A stretch of 64,000 bases of DNA. Origin: Aureobasidium sp. EXF-3400 (lineage: Eukaryota; Ascomycota; Dothideomycetes; Dothideales; Saccotheciaceae). Each line of letters opens with the position of its first letter. Position 1 is the first letter of the stretch. Made by a program: the position numbers and the translations under genes. The stretch lies in assembly GCA_024195585.1 (NCBI GenBank), contig SWBL01000014.1, forward strand, positions 186,001 through 250,000. The letters are read 5' to 3'. This document shows, one piece after another, positions 11,829 through 24,056 of this stretch. The notes under the pieces were generated by a model. It was not told the origin of the DNA and ran no database searches. It worked only from the letters and a program-made list of their open reading frames with translations.

Positions 11829-14156
11829 GGCGATGATACCGGAGTGTGGTTCTCTGAGCTGACTCGATGGGAGATGATGTGGAAAGCCAATGATATAGGA
11901 AGTCTGGTGGTCTAGACTAAGCGCCCGAAGCGCGCGCCTGTTCTTGGTGAGTCAATGCTGATGACTGTTTTGGGTGTTGTGACTCAACTCCGGTAGATCA
12001 TGATAACCTTCGGTAGATGGCGTTCGCAACGTGACTCATGATGCGTCAGCAACTATCTTGGCACGCTGTTGCCAACAAAAGGTCAACATCCAGCTGGAAG
12101 GGATCATCACAATGCCTTCCTGATGTCAACTCACCGATTTTGATCGCCTATGTTCATGGTTTCGCTGCGCAAAGGTCGCCAGCATGGGTTTTTTGCTTCA
12201 AGAATCTACACCACTGTCAGGCTGGTCGACTGCGAGCACATTCCGACAAGAATCTTCGGTCTGGCTGTATCGGAAGTGGAGGTCGTTGGATTGTCCAAAC
12301 GAGAAGACTTTTCGACAACCTGTGTACAGGAATGTGCATCTTCTTGCTTCACAGCTGCAGTGCAATCCTGTACGCAAAGCCAGTCGAGTTCTTCCCTGTT
12401 GAGTTTTATTTCGAATGAGCTTCTACAACGGTAACAATCGGGTGTTTCAGTCGTTTACACCGAGATGGACTCGCGCCAACGGCTGGCTAACTGCTTGTCA
12501 CCCTAGCCACAAGCTGTATGACGGATGCTGTCGTATGGTCGTCGAGTTGCTGGTCTGGCGAGGACGAACAGATTCTTACTCAAGAACACCACGCATGCTC
12601 ATGTTGATACTTCCATGGGGGGATCCGAGGCCGTTCTTTGACCGCCAGTTCAATATGCGTCGCTTGCTTGTGCAATATAAACTGGTTATTCCGCTTCCCG
12701 CTAGGTCTTCGATATCGATATTAAAAGCGTTATAATCTTCAGCATCGCAATATACTCCATACGTAACTCCGATCAACTGGAGAGTGTTTGCAAAGCCTAC
12801 CTCTCTCGATACACTGCTATTCTGAACCTGTGTGCTCATGAGTAGACATCTGAAGATTCTCTGTCTTGCCCCGTGGTCTTGCCCTTGGAATATGATACTG
12901 TAGTAAGTCAGATTGCTCTCGTTTCCACGTTCCACTTCAACCGAGCCCTGATCTTGCCTCTACCACTAGTTCGAAGAATGTACCAGGTACGGGCTCGACT
13001 GAATTGTATGATAGAATGTGTCCTGTCTTGTCTGCGTCTATCACCGCCAGGTAGGAAAACAATGGTTGGTCGCTTTTCGGAAATCGATTCTCAAGTCGAT
13101 ATATCTTGTAAGAAGTTCGAGACCGCTTCAATTAAAGTCTGCTTTGTTGGTATAAAGCTCGATATGTGCTTAGACGCTGATGTTCCGGAGCTAACATCTC
13201 TGGTAGCACAATCAACGCATCCCTGGCGACGACTACAGATATCGACGCTCTAGCACTCCGTTCGCGTGTCATGTTTCACTTGACAGGGTTATCTAGAATG
13301 CTGGGTATAACACGCGTTGCAGGTGCTGCTCGAGTGCCGCCTGCGTCATTGCCAACCCTATGCGAAAGTGCACGCCGTTGGCGCATGGCTGATTGAGCTT
13401 GTTTCATACCTCGTGAGCTTTCCTTCAACTTCCTCCCTTGGACAAAGCTTGGATGGTACGGCATGAAAACTCGACCTCCAGAGTAACAACCATTGCCTGG
13501 TCGCATCTTGTCACTTAGGGCAGCATAGTAACGGTCAAGCTGAATATCTTTGAATCATCGCAGTACTGCTCTTGCCATCGTCATCGACTCCTTGTGTACT
13601 CCGTATACCTCCGGCAAAGGCCCGATTTGACCAGGCTCGTGCAATCGTGCGGGGAGGCGCCAACTCCAACTTTGTCTCCAGATCAACGGTCCTAGCCCCA
13701 AGCCCATGGAGTTCGAGCGTGCTGCAAACACTTCGCAACTGCGTGACACAGAGAAATAGCCACCATCTGAGCCTCAGTCTGCTTGCTGGTCGTTAACAGT
13801 CTTGCGTGTCAACTTTATACCAGTGTACGTTACTACTGATATGCTCAACAGTTCTTATAGGGTCTTGCCAATGATTCGCACGTTTTGACAACTTCTATAT
13901 ATCTCAAGTGCGATCAGACCGTTACGCACGAATACAGCCACGCACGACGTCATGCTCGGAGGGTGCATACATGTCTGTGCCATCGACCTCACGCACGCGA
14001 CCCATGGAAGGATCGAACATTCTCTGGCCTGTAAGAGGTCGGTCAAGGTGCCAAAGGTCTTGTATATAAACATCTGACTTTTCCCCTCATCGTAATGCAT
14101 CTCCCATATCGTTTTCTCCACTTTCTCTCTCCACACTCTGTTCATTTGACAGCAAG
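11829..14156. other. Large gene-poor region upstream of the sugar transporter
   Basis: 2.3 kb between two divergent genes. Two minus-strand frames at 13131-12937 and 12935-12576 abut in different frames. The second, 119 codons, reads like a protein, but no acceptable splice joins them and I recognise no family. They may be a decayed gene or chance. The rest likely holds the long promoter of the transporter, whose leader near 14100-14156 is CT-rich. Confidence 0.4.
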
Positions 14157-15993
14157 ATGTCTGAAAAGGCAATAGCAAAATCGAAATACTTCGGAATGAC
14201 TGGAACATGGTTGACAGTGTGGGTCACTGTCGCTTGTGCTACAGACATGACCCTCTTTGGTTACGATCAGGTGTGTAGAAGTGTTTGTACAGCCGATGAT
14301 ATACAACTAAATCTTCTCATAGGGTGTATTCGGTGGTGTGGTTGTAACACAAGATTATATCCAACAGCTTAATCTTGCCAACAACAACAGCCTGCTATCA
14401 ACCATTACCGCTATTTACGACATCGGATGTTTCTTCGGAGCCATTGCTGCAGTCATGATCGGAGACCCGCTTGGACGCAAGAATTCAATCTTGCTAGGAA
14501 CTACAATCATGTCCATAGGAGCACTTCTGCAATGCACAGCTTTTGGAGTCCCTCAGATGATCGTCGGTCGTGTCGTTGCTGGCATCGGCAACGGCATCAA
14601 CACTTCCACGGCACCTGTCTGGCAGGGAGAGACGTCCAAGGCATCATGGCGTGGTAAGTTGGTTATCATTGAGATGATCATGAACATTGCTGGTTTCAGT
14701 CTAAGCAACTGGGTCACATACGGGTTCTCTTACCTGGACGGTGGTGCTGCTTGGCGTATCCCACTGGCCCTCCAGTTCCTGTTCATCTTCGTCCTCTACG
14801 GTACCGTGCCATGGTTGCCTGAATCACCTCGCTGGCTCATCAGCAAAGGTCGCGTGGAAGAGGCCAACCACATTCTTGCAGCGCTGGAATCGACAACTCA
14901 CGATGATCCACAAATCATCGCTGCAAGCAACGAGATTCAGTATGCAGTTGACTACGAGCGTCAAAACTCACCTTCTTGGAGCGAGCTTCTCAGAGGCAAG
15001 ACCGGCAAAGAGGGCGGTACCTGTACGATGCGACGTCTCTTCCTGGGAATGGGTGCCCAGGCAATGCAGCAGCTTGGTGGAATTAACGTCACTTCCTACT
15101 AGTAAGGGATTTCTCCACCGTTTTGGAGGATTATGCTGATTTCTATCTGCCAGTCTGCCTACTGTCCTAATTCAGTCTGTTGGCCTTACTGAGAAACTGG
15201 CCCGTCTTCTTGCAGCTTGCAACTCTGTCTCTTACCTTCTTTTCTCGTTCATCTCGATCCCCAACATCGAAAAATGGGGTCGTCGTAACATGATGCTCTA
15301 TGCCTCGCTCGGCCAAGGCTGCTGCTACCTCCTGATCACGATTCTTTTGCGTTTCAACGAAAAGGATGGCTATGCTCACCAGAATGAAGTCGCTGCTGCC
15401 TCCATCGCCTTTTTCTTCCTCTACTATGTATTTTTCGGTATCGGGTGGCAGGGAGTTCCGTGGCTCTACCCAACCGGTAAGTGTTTTCACCAATATTGGC
15501 ATGTTGTTGATCGAACTGACCTTCTTTAGAAATCAACTCTCTTTCAATGCGTACCAAGGGTGCTGCTCTAGGTACTGCAACGAACTGGATCATGAACTTC
15601 ATGGTCGTCGAAATTACTCCTATCGGTATCAACAGCCTCCACTGGAAGTTCTACATAATCTGGACGGTCTTCAACTTCAGTTTCATCCCTATTGTGTACT
15701 GCCTGTATCCGGAGACCAGTTCCCGCACACTTGAGGATATGGACCGCTTCTTCCGCGAGAACCACGATCCTCTTGTGTTCCGTCACAAGGAGGCGATCAG
15801 CACCAAGCGTCCTTTGGCCTACATCGAGGCCGAGCAAGACGAGGTTAGACGTACTTCTTCTGTCCATGCTGGCATGGCAAGAGACGCAGCTCGCAACAAG
15901 AGCAATGCTACTGAGTTCAATGAGAAGAGGGAAGGCAGAGGTCCTATGCTCAGCACTGACGGCAGCCACGAAGAGTTCAAGGAGGATGCCTAG
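14157..15993 (+). CDS. MFS sugar (hexose-type) transporter
   Basis: Four exons: 14157-14270, 14323-15101, 15154-15476 and 15530-15993, giving 559 residues with 52-53 nt introns. It is a 12-helix major facilitator of the sugar porter family. Signature motifs are GYDQGVFGG in TM1, DPLGRKNS between TM2 and TM3, PESPRWLISKGR after TM6, QQLGGINVTSYY in TM7, and PETSSRTLEDMD after TM12. The 110-residue cytosolic C-terminal tail is charged and disordered. Expected role: proton-coupled or facilitated uptake of hexose or a related sugar at the plasma membrane. The substrate cannot be read from sequence. A CT-rich leader precedes the ATG and no sugar-catabolic gene is adjacent. Confidence 0.93.
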
Positions 15994-16403
15994 ATTGAAT
16001 TCAGGTGTTAGAGGTTGTTGTTTTATTACCTACGAGAATCTAAAATATAGCATCAGACATAAGGACTCCAGGATATTTTACATTCTACCATGTCAATATA
16101 TGAGTGCATCGTTCAATCATCACAAGCATGAGCATCTCTAGAATCTGTTTCGACAATTGGAGCCCGCTGTCTGTTTTATTAGTGTAGTTTCTTCGAGCCA
16201 TCTCACATGTTTGGAGCATTCTGAGTCGAAACGTTGGTCGTTGAACTAGAGGACAAGAAGGCCAGCAAAAAACGGAAGGAGGTCTGGCCGAAAGGGGCAG
16301 GGTGACTATCCGGAGATGCCAAGCGGACATGTCGCCAGCAAGCTGGAGAAGCTCCACCACAAAGTCAGCTACCTGTACATTACAAACCACATCACACAAC
16401 AAA
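15994..16403. other. Intergenic region between transporter and EMC2
   Basis: About 410 bp holding the transporter 3' UTR and the EMC2 promoter. The EMC2 frame is open upstream to 16302 but its first ATG with a good context (ACAAAATGAC) is 16404. Confidence 0.5.
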
Positions 16404-17518
16404 ATGACAGACCAATTGCTAGCACCGCCCACACACCTCTCGCCCACCGAGTCACTACGACTGTCGCAACTGGCGCCCAGATGGCTGCGTAGCCAAGCAC
16501 CCAGCAGCCTCCCCTACCCGCTCTCTCTCCTCACCACCTCGGAGTCCGCCGAACAATGGCAAGCCAACGAGAACCTGATGGTCGCTTGTTTACGCACCGG
16601 TGACGACGAAACTGCTTCTATCTGTCTGGATAAACTGTCCCAGCGTTTTGGGCCCGACAACGAACGCGTACAAGCATTACGTGGACTGTATGAGGAGGCC
16701 ACTGCGACAGACGAGAAGGCGCTATTGGCAGTGTTAAAGAGCTATGATGAGATGCTGGAGGAAAAGCCGGCGAATGCACCAGTCATGAAGAGAAAGGTTG
16801 CGCTTTTGAGGGGTTTGGGCAGGCTGGCCGAGGCCACGAAGACGTTGACTGAGTTGCTGGACAGCTCGCCCATCGATGCTGAAGCGTGGGCTGAGTTGGC
16901 AGAGCTATACTTCCTGCAGAGCATGCATGCGCAGGCTGTCTTTTGCTTGGAGGAAGTCTTGCTCATCATGCCGAATGCTTGGAACGTGCGTTATGCTCTC
17001 CCAGAACCCTTCGGTTTGACTTGCTTTGCTGACAGAACAATAGATCCACGCCCGTCTGGGCGAGATGCTCTTCGTATCTGCCAATTCTGCCGAAGATGCT
17101 GGTGGCAAGCTCAAGCTGCTCGCGGATGCTCAGCGTAGCTTCTGTCGCAGCATTGAACTATGCGACGACTACCTCCGTGGCTACTACGGTCTCAAACTCG
17201 TAAGTTCTCCATCTCTCATCTCATATCTCGTCTTTTGGCTAATCTGGTAAAACACAGACATCACAACATCTCCTAGTAGCCTTATCACAATCGAGCAGCA
17301 AACCTCCGAAAGCACAGTCTTCGGATGCCACAGTCGGGGACCTACCACCACCTTCCGTAGCTTCTGTTGAGAAGTTGCGCGAACTCTCGACCAAGAAGCT
17401 CTCTGAGATCGTAAGACGTAGCATGGGTGGTGAGCGAGGCTGGGATGGCTATGACCAAGCTGAGCTCATCGCCGCGAAAGAACTCCTGGATAGAGACGCT
17501 CAGTCGGTTCAACGATGA
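16404..17518 (+). CDS. EMC2: ER membrane protein complex subunit 2 (TPR protein)
   Basis: Three exons: 16404-16985, 17044-17199 and 17258-17518, giving 332 residues with 58 nt introns. The protein is all-helical with tetratricopeptide-type repeats from about 60 to 240, including KKRKVALLRGLGRLAEA-like and DAEAWAELAELYFLQS units typical of EMC2/OCA3. A low-complexity stretch (QSSSKPPKAQSSD) follows, then a short conserved C-terminus. Known role: the cytosolic TPR subunit of the EMC, the insertase for tail-anchored and multipass membrane proteins at the ER. No signal peptide or membrane segment is present, as expected. It converges with the J-domain gene, 208 bp away. Confidence 0.9.
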
Positions 17519-17726
17519 GCTGAGTTCAGATCTATCAGAGTTCATGTAGATTAAGTAAGAGATACCCAACCCCCAACACTAGATGCGAGAACTGTACGCC
17601 AGGGGCAAAAGATTCATTGATAGGGGTATTGCATGCATCGTGACCGTCCTCTCCAAAACAACAAAACTACAGACAAATCAAGTTGCGTATCTAAACCAGT
17701 CATAAGCTTCATGATGTTACAGTTGC

Positions 17727-18614
17727 TCAGCTGATGGCGTGAGCGAAGACCTTGCTCGCCAGCTCGCTGAGCAGGCGCATCTTTGCTGGTTGATCCAGTT
17801 CTTGGTAGACCGAGTAGACACTCTTGCCCCTGTTGTCTCTGACAGCACCAAGTCTGTTGCCAGCCACGGTGCCTGCAATGGCACCAGGTACATTGGCAAT
17901 GATGAAGCCCATTGCACCTCCGCTGACTGCACCGATCATGGACCAGAATCTGCCTGTAGGAGAGTTGTTTTCGCCCTCGGCCATACCTTGCTCTCTATAT
18001 AGAAGTCAGACACGGAATAGTACGAGTGTTGTGAGAAGTTGCATACCTGAGCATTTCCTCAAAGACGTTGCCGAATTGTTCGCTGCTAAACTTGTTCGCA
18101 TCCTCCTCGGTCTTTGCTTGTCCGCCAAAGCCAAATGCGCTCCAGGGGAAGTCGAAACCTCCTCCTTGCTGGTTGCCAGGCTCTGGTCGTGGAACCTCCT
18201 CTTCTGGGTCTCCATAGCCACCTGGTGGCGTGTTTGAGCTGGATCCGAAGCCAGAACCAAAGCCGGAGCCGAATCCATGGTAGCGTCTTGTGGCGTCGTA
18301 GTCTCTTCGTCTGGTAGGGTCTGACAGAGTATAGTAGGCGTCGTTGATCTGCTGGAACTTTCTGGTGCGGGATGTGCGCTCGGGCGAATCGGCGGGTACA
18401 CGGTCAGGATGGTGCTTCAGTGCTTGTCTAGAGGCTTATTGTTAGGTGTGTCTCCTGACTGGATCCAAGGAGACGTACTTCTTGTAGGCAGTGCGAATTT
18501 GCTCCTGTGTTGCCTTGGAGTCGACCTCTAGGGCGGCGTAGTAATCTACTGGCGGTGCTGATCGGTTGTCAGCATGCCATTTGACCGATACCTTCTGATT
18601 CGCATACCTGACAT
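17727..18614 (-). CDS. J-domain (DnaJ/Hsp40) protein with glycine-rich tail
   Basis: Four exons: 18614-18608 (only ATGTCAG), 18557-18479, 18427-18047 and 17994-17727, giving 244 residues. The J domain occupies about residues 6-75, with HPD at 35-37 and helix IV ending YDATRRYHGFG. A Gly/Phe/Ser-rich linker, a proline/acidic stretch, and a C-terminal hydrophobic glycine-patterned segment (GAVSGGAMGFIIANVPGAIA) follow; this segment could sit in a membrane or pack as a glycine zipper. Known role of J domains: stimulation of Hsp70 ATPase. Client and compartment are unknown. The microexon is supported because the first residues MSAPPVDYYAALEVDS only appear after joining it. The 3' half alone has an internal ATG at 17984 and could be mistaken for a separate small gene. 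Confidence 0.85.
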
Positions 18615-20636
18615 GACTGTGTTTAGATGGTGTGATGTGTGTTGCTAGGAAGAAATGTGTCCTGCCGCAGGTGCTTTCTCCAGGTTCGTGGTGTTGAAAG
18701 GTTCGAGGGCTACGTCACTGCGACGCACACGAATCAGGGATCGACCTTCCCTCCCACGCGACAATCTGACAGCCTCCAAACCATCAAACCTTCTCGAGTC
18801 TGTACTTCAGCCTCTCCACATAGGATCTGGACGTCTTCATCCTATCTGACTTAATCTTAGCACAATGAACACTGTTGAGACCATCAAGAGTACGGCAGCG
18901 ACCCCTACCCAGCCAATTCTCTGAGCTCGTCATGTACGCATCCTGCAAGGTGCGCCATGGCTTTTATACCATCAAGTATATTGACGTGTCATACACTTTC
19001 TTAAATGCACTCTTATGGATACTTTTTGTTTCGCAAGCCTCACTGCTCGTACTATCATCTGCCTGCATGCACCAGCATTGTTCATACCGCTGCCGCCTTG
19101 AATTCGGAGATTGCGTCTCATACTTTCAGCCTTTGGTCTTCTGGCCAGACATTCGAACAACAAAAATTTCTGTGTGGAAATCTCTGTATAAAAGTCAGGC
19201 TCCGTACGCACGTAAATGCTGTGGTTTCGAGGCTACAATTGCCAATTTTGATGCCTTGGGGCCTCGAAGCTTTGACTAGACCACCGTCCAGATTGTCTCG
19301 GTTCATTGGACATTATCAGCAGACCATCGCTGTTCACATTGGTCGTTGAGTATTGGATAATAATGATGGACAGAAGAAACACTCTACATGTACTGAGTAA
19401 ATTGCATGTTATGGAGCACATCATATGCATCCCGAGAATGTCTTGACGCGTTAATGAGGACGGCCGCGCTACTGCAATGCCGGCATGATAGTCTGTGGGA
19501 ACTGGAGGCTGGTGAGATGGTTTCCTCTCCCAACGGTAGGCGGCCCCTTGCAAGCCATTGCCGTAGTCAAGCTGAGTACCTAGGTCACAAATCGACCCAG
19601 AACCCCGAATGGACAAACGTCGTGGCTGTCATGGCAAGAGTTGCGCCATTGCGCTGGGGCGTCAGTGTACGAAGTAAGATTGTCTCAGATTGGTGTGTGC
19701 CTGCAGGTTTCAGTCGGGATGCAGCGATCAGGTCAGCCACGGCGGACATCGCTTGCAAGATTCTAGACGTGAGGCACAGCAAGGAGCGCAGAAGGTAGTT
19801 CCACGGTCAGTGATTGATGGCAATAATCGAGCATTGCGGTCGTCGAAGTCGGGCTGTGGATCCCTGGCACGAGAGAATCAAAGTATGGCGCAACGGTCTG
19901 GAGGCATCCGATTCGTTCCCGGGTGGGCAAAAAGGTTTTAGGTACGCTCATTCGGTACAGACTAAGAGGCCCGAACCCAGCCTAGTGGCGGTTCTCTATC
20001 TTCTGAGGAACTAAATGATGATGGCGGGCGATCCAGGTCCAAGTTGATCAAGGCTTGGACGCGCTGCTTCATTGCTCCTTCCCTGTCCTCTTCTCCACTC
20101 TGCGTGAACAAGTGTCGCGATTGACCTCGTGCCTGCCCGTGAGCCATCCGAACTCGCCCTTTCCTGCTCTCTCGGTCGTCCAAACCCACCTCGAGTCACT
20201 CGCTTCTCGCGCGCCCGCCGCCGAACATTCCTCTGTCCAAGGCTAGATTCATCCGTCGCATCTGTTCTACACGCCGCCCATTTGACGACACGGCCTCCTC
20301 GACAAGTCCCCTGAGCAGCACGCATTCTGAAACGCACGGCCGCTGCAACGTGGGCGCTTTTTCTCCGGTTGGTGTAACGCGCGCGACTGTCGTCTCGTCG
20401 ATGCGCTCGTCTCGACGCAGACAAAAGACAATTCTTCTCTACACTGCAGCCTTTACTGGAACAAGCCACATCTCATCCTCCTGTGTGCCATTCTTCGGAT
20501 AGATCCCGTCCTGCTCTCGAGTCTCGCTCGTGGCAGTTAGCATACTTCAAGCTCTAGTTCCCGCGCTCCCGATCTCCAATTGGTAGCCTATTTGCACCGC
20601 AGCAGGTCCTCTTGATCAATTCACCGTTTGGTTACC
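18615..20636. other. Gene-poor region and velB upstream region
   Basis: 2.0 kb with only short unsupported frames on both strands. The right part (about 20000-20636) is pyrimidine-rich and probably carries the promoter and a long 5' leader of velB, as is common for developmental regulators. Confidence 0.4.
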
Positions 20637-21856
20637 ATGAGCATGGCTCAGACACAAAACCTCCCGCCCGTATATGGCGGCCATCCCGGTTATCCCGGAC
20701 CCCCTCATCCTCAGTACGAGCACAGTCGACAAATGCCACTGCAAGCAAACGGACAGGCAATGCAGGCAGCGCCCGTGTCCCAAACTGCTAAGACGATATC
20801 AGTCGTTAGAGATGGCTTGCGATTCTCGTTGATTGTCGTGCAGCAGCCCGTCCGAGCGCGCATGTGTGGCTTTGGTGACAAGGTGAGCCATACTCCCCGT
20901 GCCACACGATTTGACCCATCTGAGACATTGTAGGACCGCAGACCCATCACTCCCCCGCCATGTGTGCGGCTTGTCGTTACCGATGAACAGACACAACAGG
21001 AGGTTTCTGCTGAGTAAGTGGCATCCAAACCATGTCTGAACTGAGCCCCATACTTACGCGTTGCAGTCAATTAGACGCCAGCTTCTTCATCCTCCAGGTT
21101 GATTTGTGGGACGAACATGGACAGGTTGAGAAGAACATTGTCAAAGCTGCCACCAACTCTCCCGCTACATCCATCTCGACAGCCACCACCACCTCATATC
21201 CTCCGCCGCCAGAGCGTCCAGCTCTTTATGCCCCTCAAGTCCCTTACGCAGATCCCCGCACTGGTCAATTCGCCGGCTACGGCCCCGCACCCAACTACCC
21301 TCCTGGACCTTGGGGCTACCCACAACAACATATGCCCATGTACATGCAAGGTGCCCCTCCCCCTGCTGGCCACTACGCACAACCTCCCATGCCTCCCGGC
21401 TATGGACAATACCCTGGCTCCCAGCCGCAAATGTATCCTCCAGCTCAATTCCAACCTCCTATGCCACAGCAACAGCACAGCAGCGGCATGTTCACCCGCA
21501 ACCTTATCGGTAGCCTGACTGTGAATGCTAACCAGCTGCGCGATCCTCATGGAAAGGAAGGACACTGGTTTGTCCTTCAAGATTTGTCTGTCCGCACCGA
21601 GGCCGTCTTCCGTCTCAAGATGAGCTTCTTCGACGTCGGTGCTGGAAGTAGTGATGGTGGTTCGAAGCTCTCTACTGGCAAACGCCCTGTTTTGGCTACT
21701 GTCTTCTCTGAGCCTTTCCAGGTCTTCTCGGCCAAGAAATTCCCTGGTGTCATTGAAAGCACCGAGCTCAGCAAATGCTTTGCCGGTCAGGGCATCAAGA
21801 TCCCCATCAGAAAGGATGGCGGCAAGCACGAGGGCAAGGACGAAGACGACGAGTAG
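20637..21856 (+). CDS. velB: Velvet-domain developmental regulator VelB
   Basis: Three exons: 20637-20882, 20934-21013 and 21067-21856, giving 371 residues. The velvet domain is split, as in VelB: a first half at about 55-125 (ARMCGFGDKDRRPITPPPC) and a second at about 265-355 (GMFTRNLIGSL to FAGQGIKIPIRKDG). A proline/tyrosine/glutamine-rich insert separates them, and the protein ends in an acidic tail. This split and the FPGVIESTELSKCFAGQGI ending distinguish VelB from VeA, VosA and VelC. Known role: nuclear partner of VeA-LaeA and of VosA, with an NF-kappaB-like DNA-binding fold, controlling sporulation, light response and secondary metabolism. The first ATG is 20637; an upstream in-frame TTG extends the open frame by three codons only. 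Confidence 0.93.
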
Positions 21857-24056
21857 ACTTTTTCGTCTCCGTTTGTGAAGCGAGCATCTTTCTTGCCAGT
21901 AAGAAAGAGGGAAACGAAGAGAGTAGTTCGTGTCGCTTGTTGCAGTCAGACTCGGCTCTTGAACAACAAAGTTCACTCGCCACTACTTTTGAACCAAGAT
22001 GCGGCGAGCCCAAGCATTTGCAGAGCTTTGAGGCTTTACATGACTGGGCCCACCTCTGGCCGACAAATGTCGACTTCCATGGATAGGCAATCGACAACAA
22101 TACTACGATCAGCCTGCGAAGCCTTGCTGACAGCGCGTTCACATCTGCCTGCCTTGCCAGTCTGGCTACGGATCAACCTTCGACAGCAACCCTACTCATC
22201 CGCTCCGAGACAAATGTACCCGTTCCATCGCATATGGCCACATTGGAATCTGCATACATGAAGCTTACAACAGAACTTTGCCAGACTACACTTATCACAA
22301 AAAGGCTCTTTTCAGTAACACAACTCGGACGAATTATTCGACGCTCTGATGTTACTTTGGAGAGAGATGGGGTCTAGCTTTTGGTTGCCGTGCTCTTGAC
22401 GATGCTTCGGCTTTCTTGTCTCATCCTTCTATACTCCTTTCGGCCTTTTTTCTTGTTTTTGTATTTTTTTTTTCACCTCTCCTTTCCTACAAACAACGAC
22501 AACCCCCTCTGATTCTGTCATACAGTAGGGACACATTCGCAAAAGCCAGTACATGGGTCGAGACGATACACATGAGCTATATACCCCTTTAACCACAATG
22601 AGAGAGATAATTTTAATCCTTTTCTTCTTCTTCCTTTGCACGTCCATTTATGATGTGAGTGACCTGTGAACACGGGCTTTGCGTAGGCCAATACTTTGTG
22701 AAGAAGTGTGCATAGATATCGTCGACATCTCGCATCCTCGTGTACTCAAGACCGTGGATGTCTTGTTGTGATGGACAAGGGACGGGGTGATGTCCACGGA
22801 GACACTCAATGCTGAAGTGCTCGCATTAAGACGCCAGAATCCATGATTGGACATCGTGAGCATCTTTTTTGATGCCCCAATGACGGTATATCTTGCTGCA
22901 GATGTCTTGATTCACGTAATCGAGTTGTCGACTAACATAACAACGCAGTGGGAGCAGACTCGTTTCTTGCATGTATGCTCCAAGTCACTCTCCGTAACAC
23001 CCAACAAGAGAAAGTCTCCCTATCTTGATCAACCAACCCGCTTCTACACGAACACCTCGAGATAAGACAAGCGTACAAAACAGCGTTTTCCATGCTTTGG
23101 CAGCAGAGGGATACTTGCTGCTTGAACGGTACATCTTCGAGTCTCGCCTGCCTCGTAGGGTCATGGGAGCAAAGAATGTCGCGTGGCGGACTGTCGCTGA
23201 TGAGGAACGCTATGCATCTTGTTGGATATAAGTGGCAGGTGGTGGTGATTCGCTCGTGATGACGATGTTGTAGGCTTGATGTTTTGAGTTCCACCTCTTG
23301 TGATGTGTTGAATGGCTTGGTCGTTGAAGGAGACAGCAGGTATTATTGTTTGCACCATCAGCCCTCGTCCGTCCTCATCTAGCGATTCGATACATGCCTC
23401 GCTCTCAATCCTGGCGGAAATACGTTTTGCTTCGATATCGATCACTTCGGCGCTCGAGGTGTAACATGTCCTCTTAAGGAAAGCGTGGCAGAGTTTCTTC
23501 TCGGGACCGCCATCAACCCCTAGAGCGGGTCAATGGATCTAAGTGGAACGATGCATGAGTAAACAGTAAGGAGGTTTAAGCAATCATTGAGGAATCGACA
23601 TCCTATCGAGGAGAAACGTAGATCAGGGTACACATGAAGAGGAGGTAGTCGATACGAATGATGGCTGATGGTCCCGGAGAGCTTGGGTAAATCATGCTTG
23701 GGACACGGTTTGCTTCGGCGGCGTGTACACTTTTTGATGGATGGGCAGAGGGTTTGGGGTGGCAGGGAGGCTTTAATGCCATCGGTTCGACAAGTACTGA
23801 AGTGGATAGAAGGGAGAAGAAAGCGAGTGAACTCGTGGCCAATCATTGAAGGAAAGGGGGCATTGACTCGTAATGTAGCTTCCAAAAGAAGAATGATGAG
23901 GTAGAAATTTAATAAAGGGTTTGTTAAGAGGGCTGACACTGTCAGGAAGGTGCAGTCTGTCAAAATCTGGCAGGAGAGATACAGAGCAGATTGGATTCGT
24001 AAACTGTAGATTGCAGGAAGTCACGATTCATATTCTGTAGCAGAGCAAGAGCCAGC
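21857..24056. other. Convergent intergenic region between velB and AP-3 delta
   Basis: 2.2 kb without a gene I can support. A T-rich stretch near 22440-22480 and many short frames are present. A 147-codon minus frame at 23963-23520 lacks any coding signature. Confidence 0.4.
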
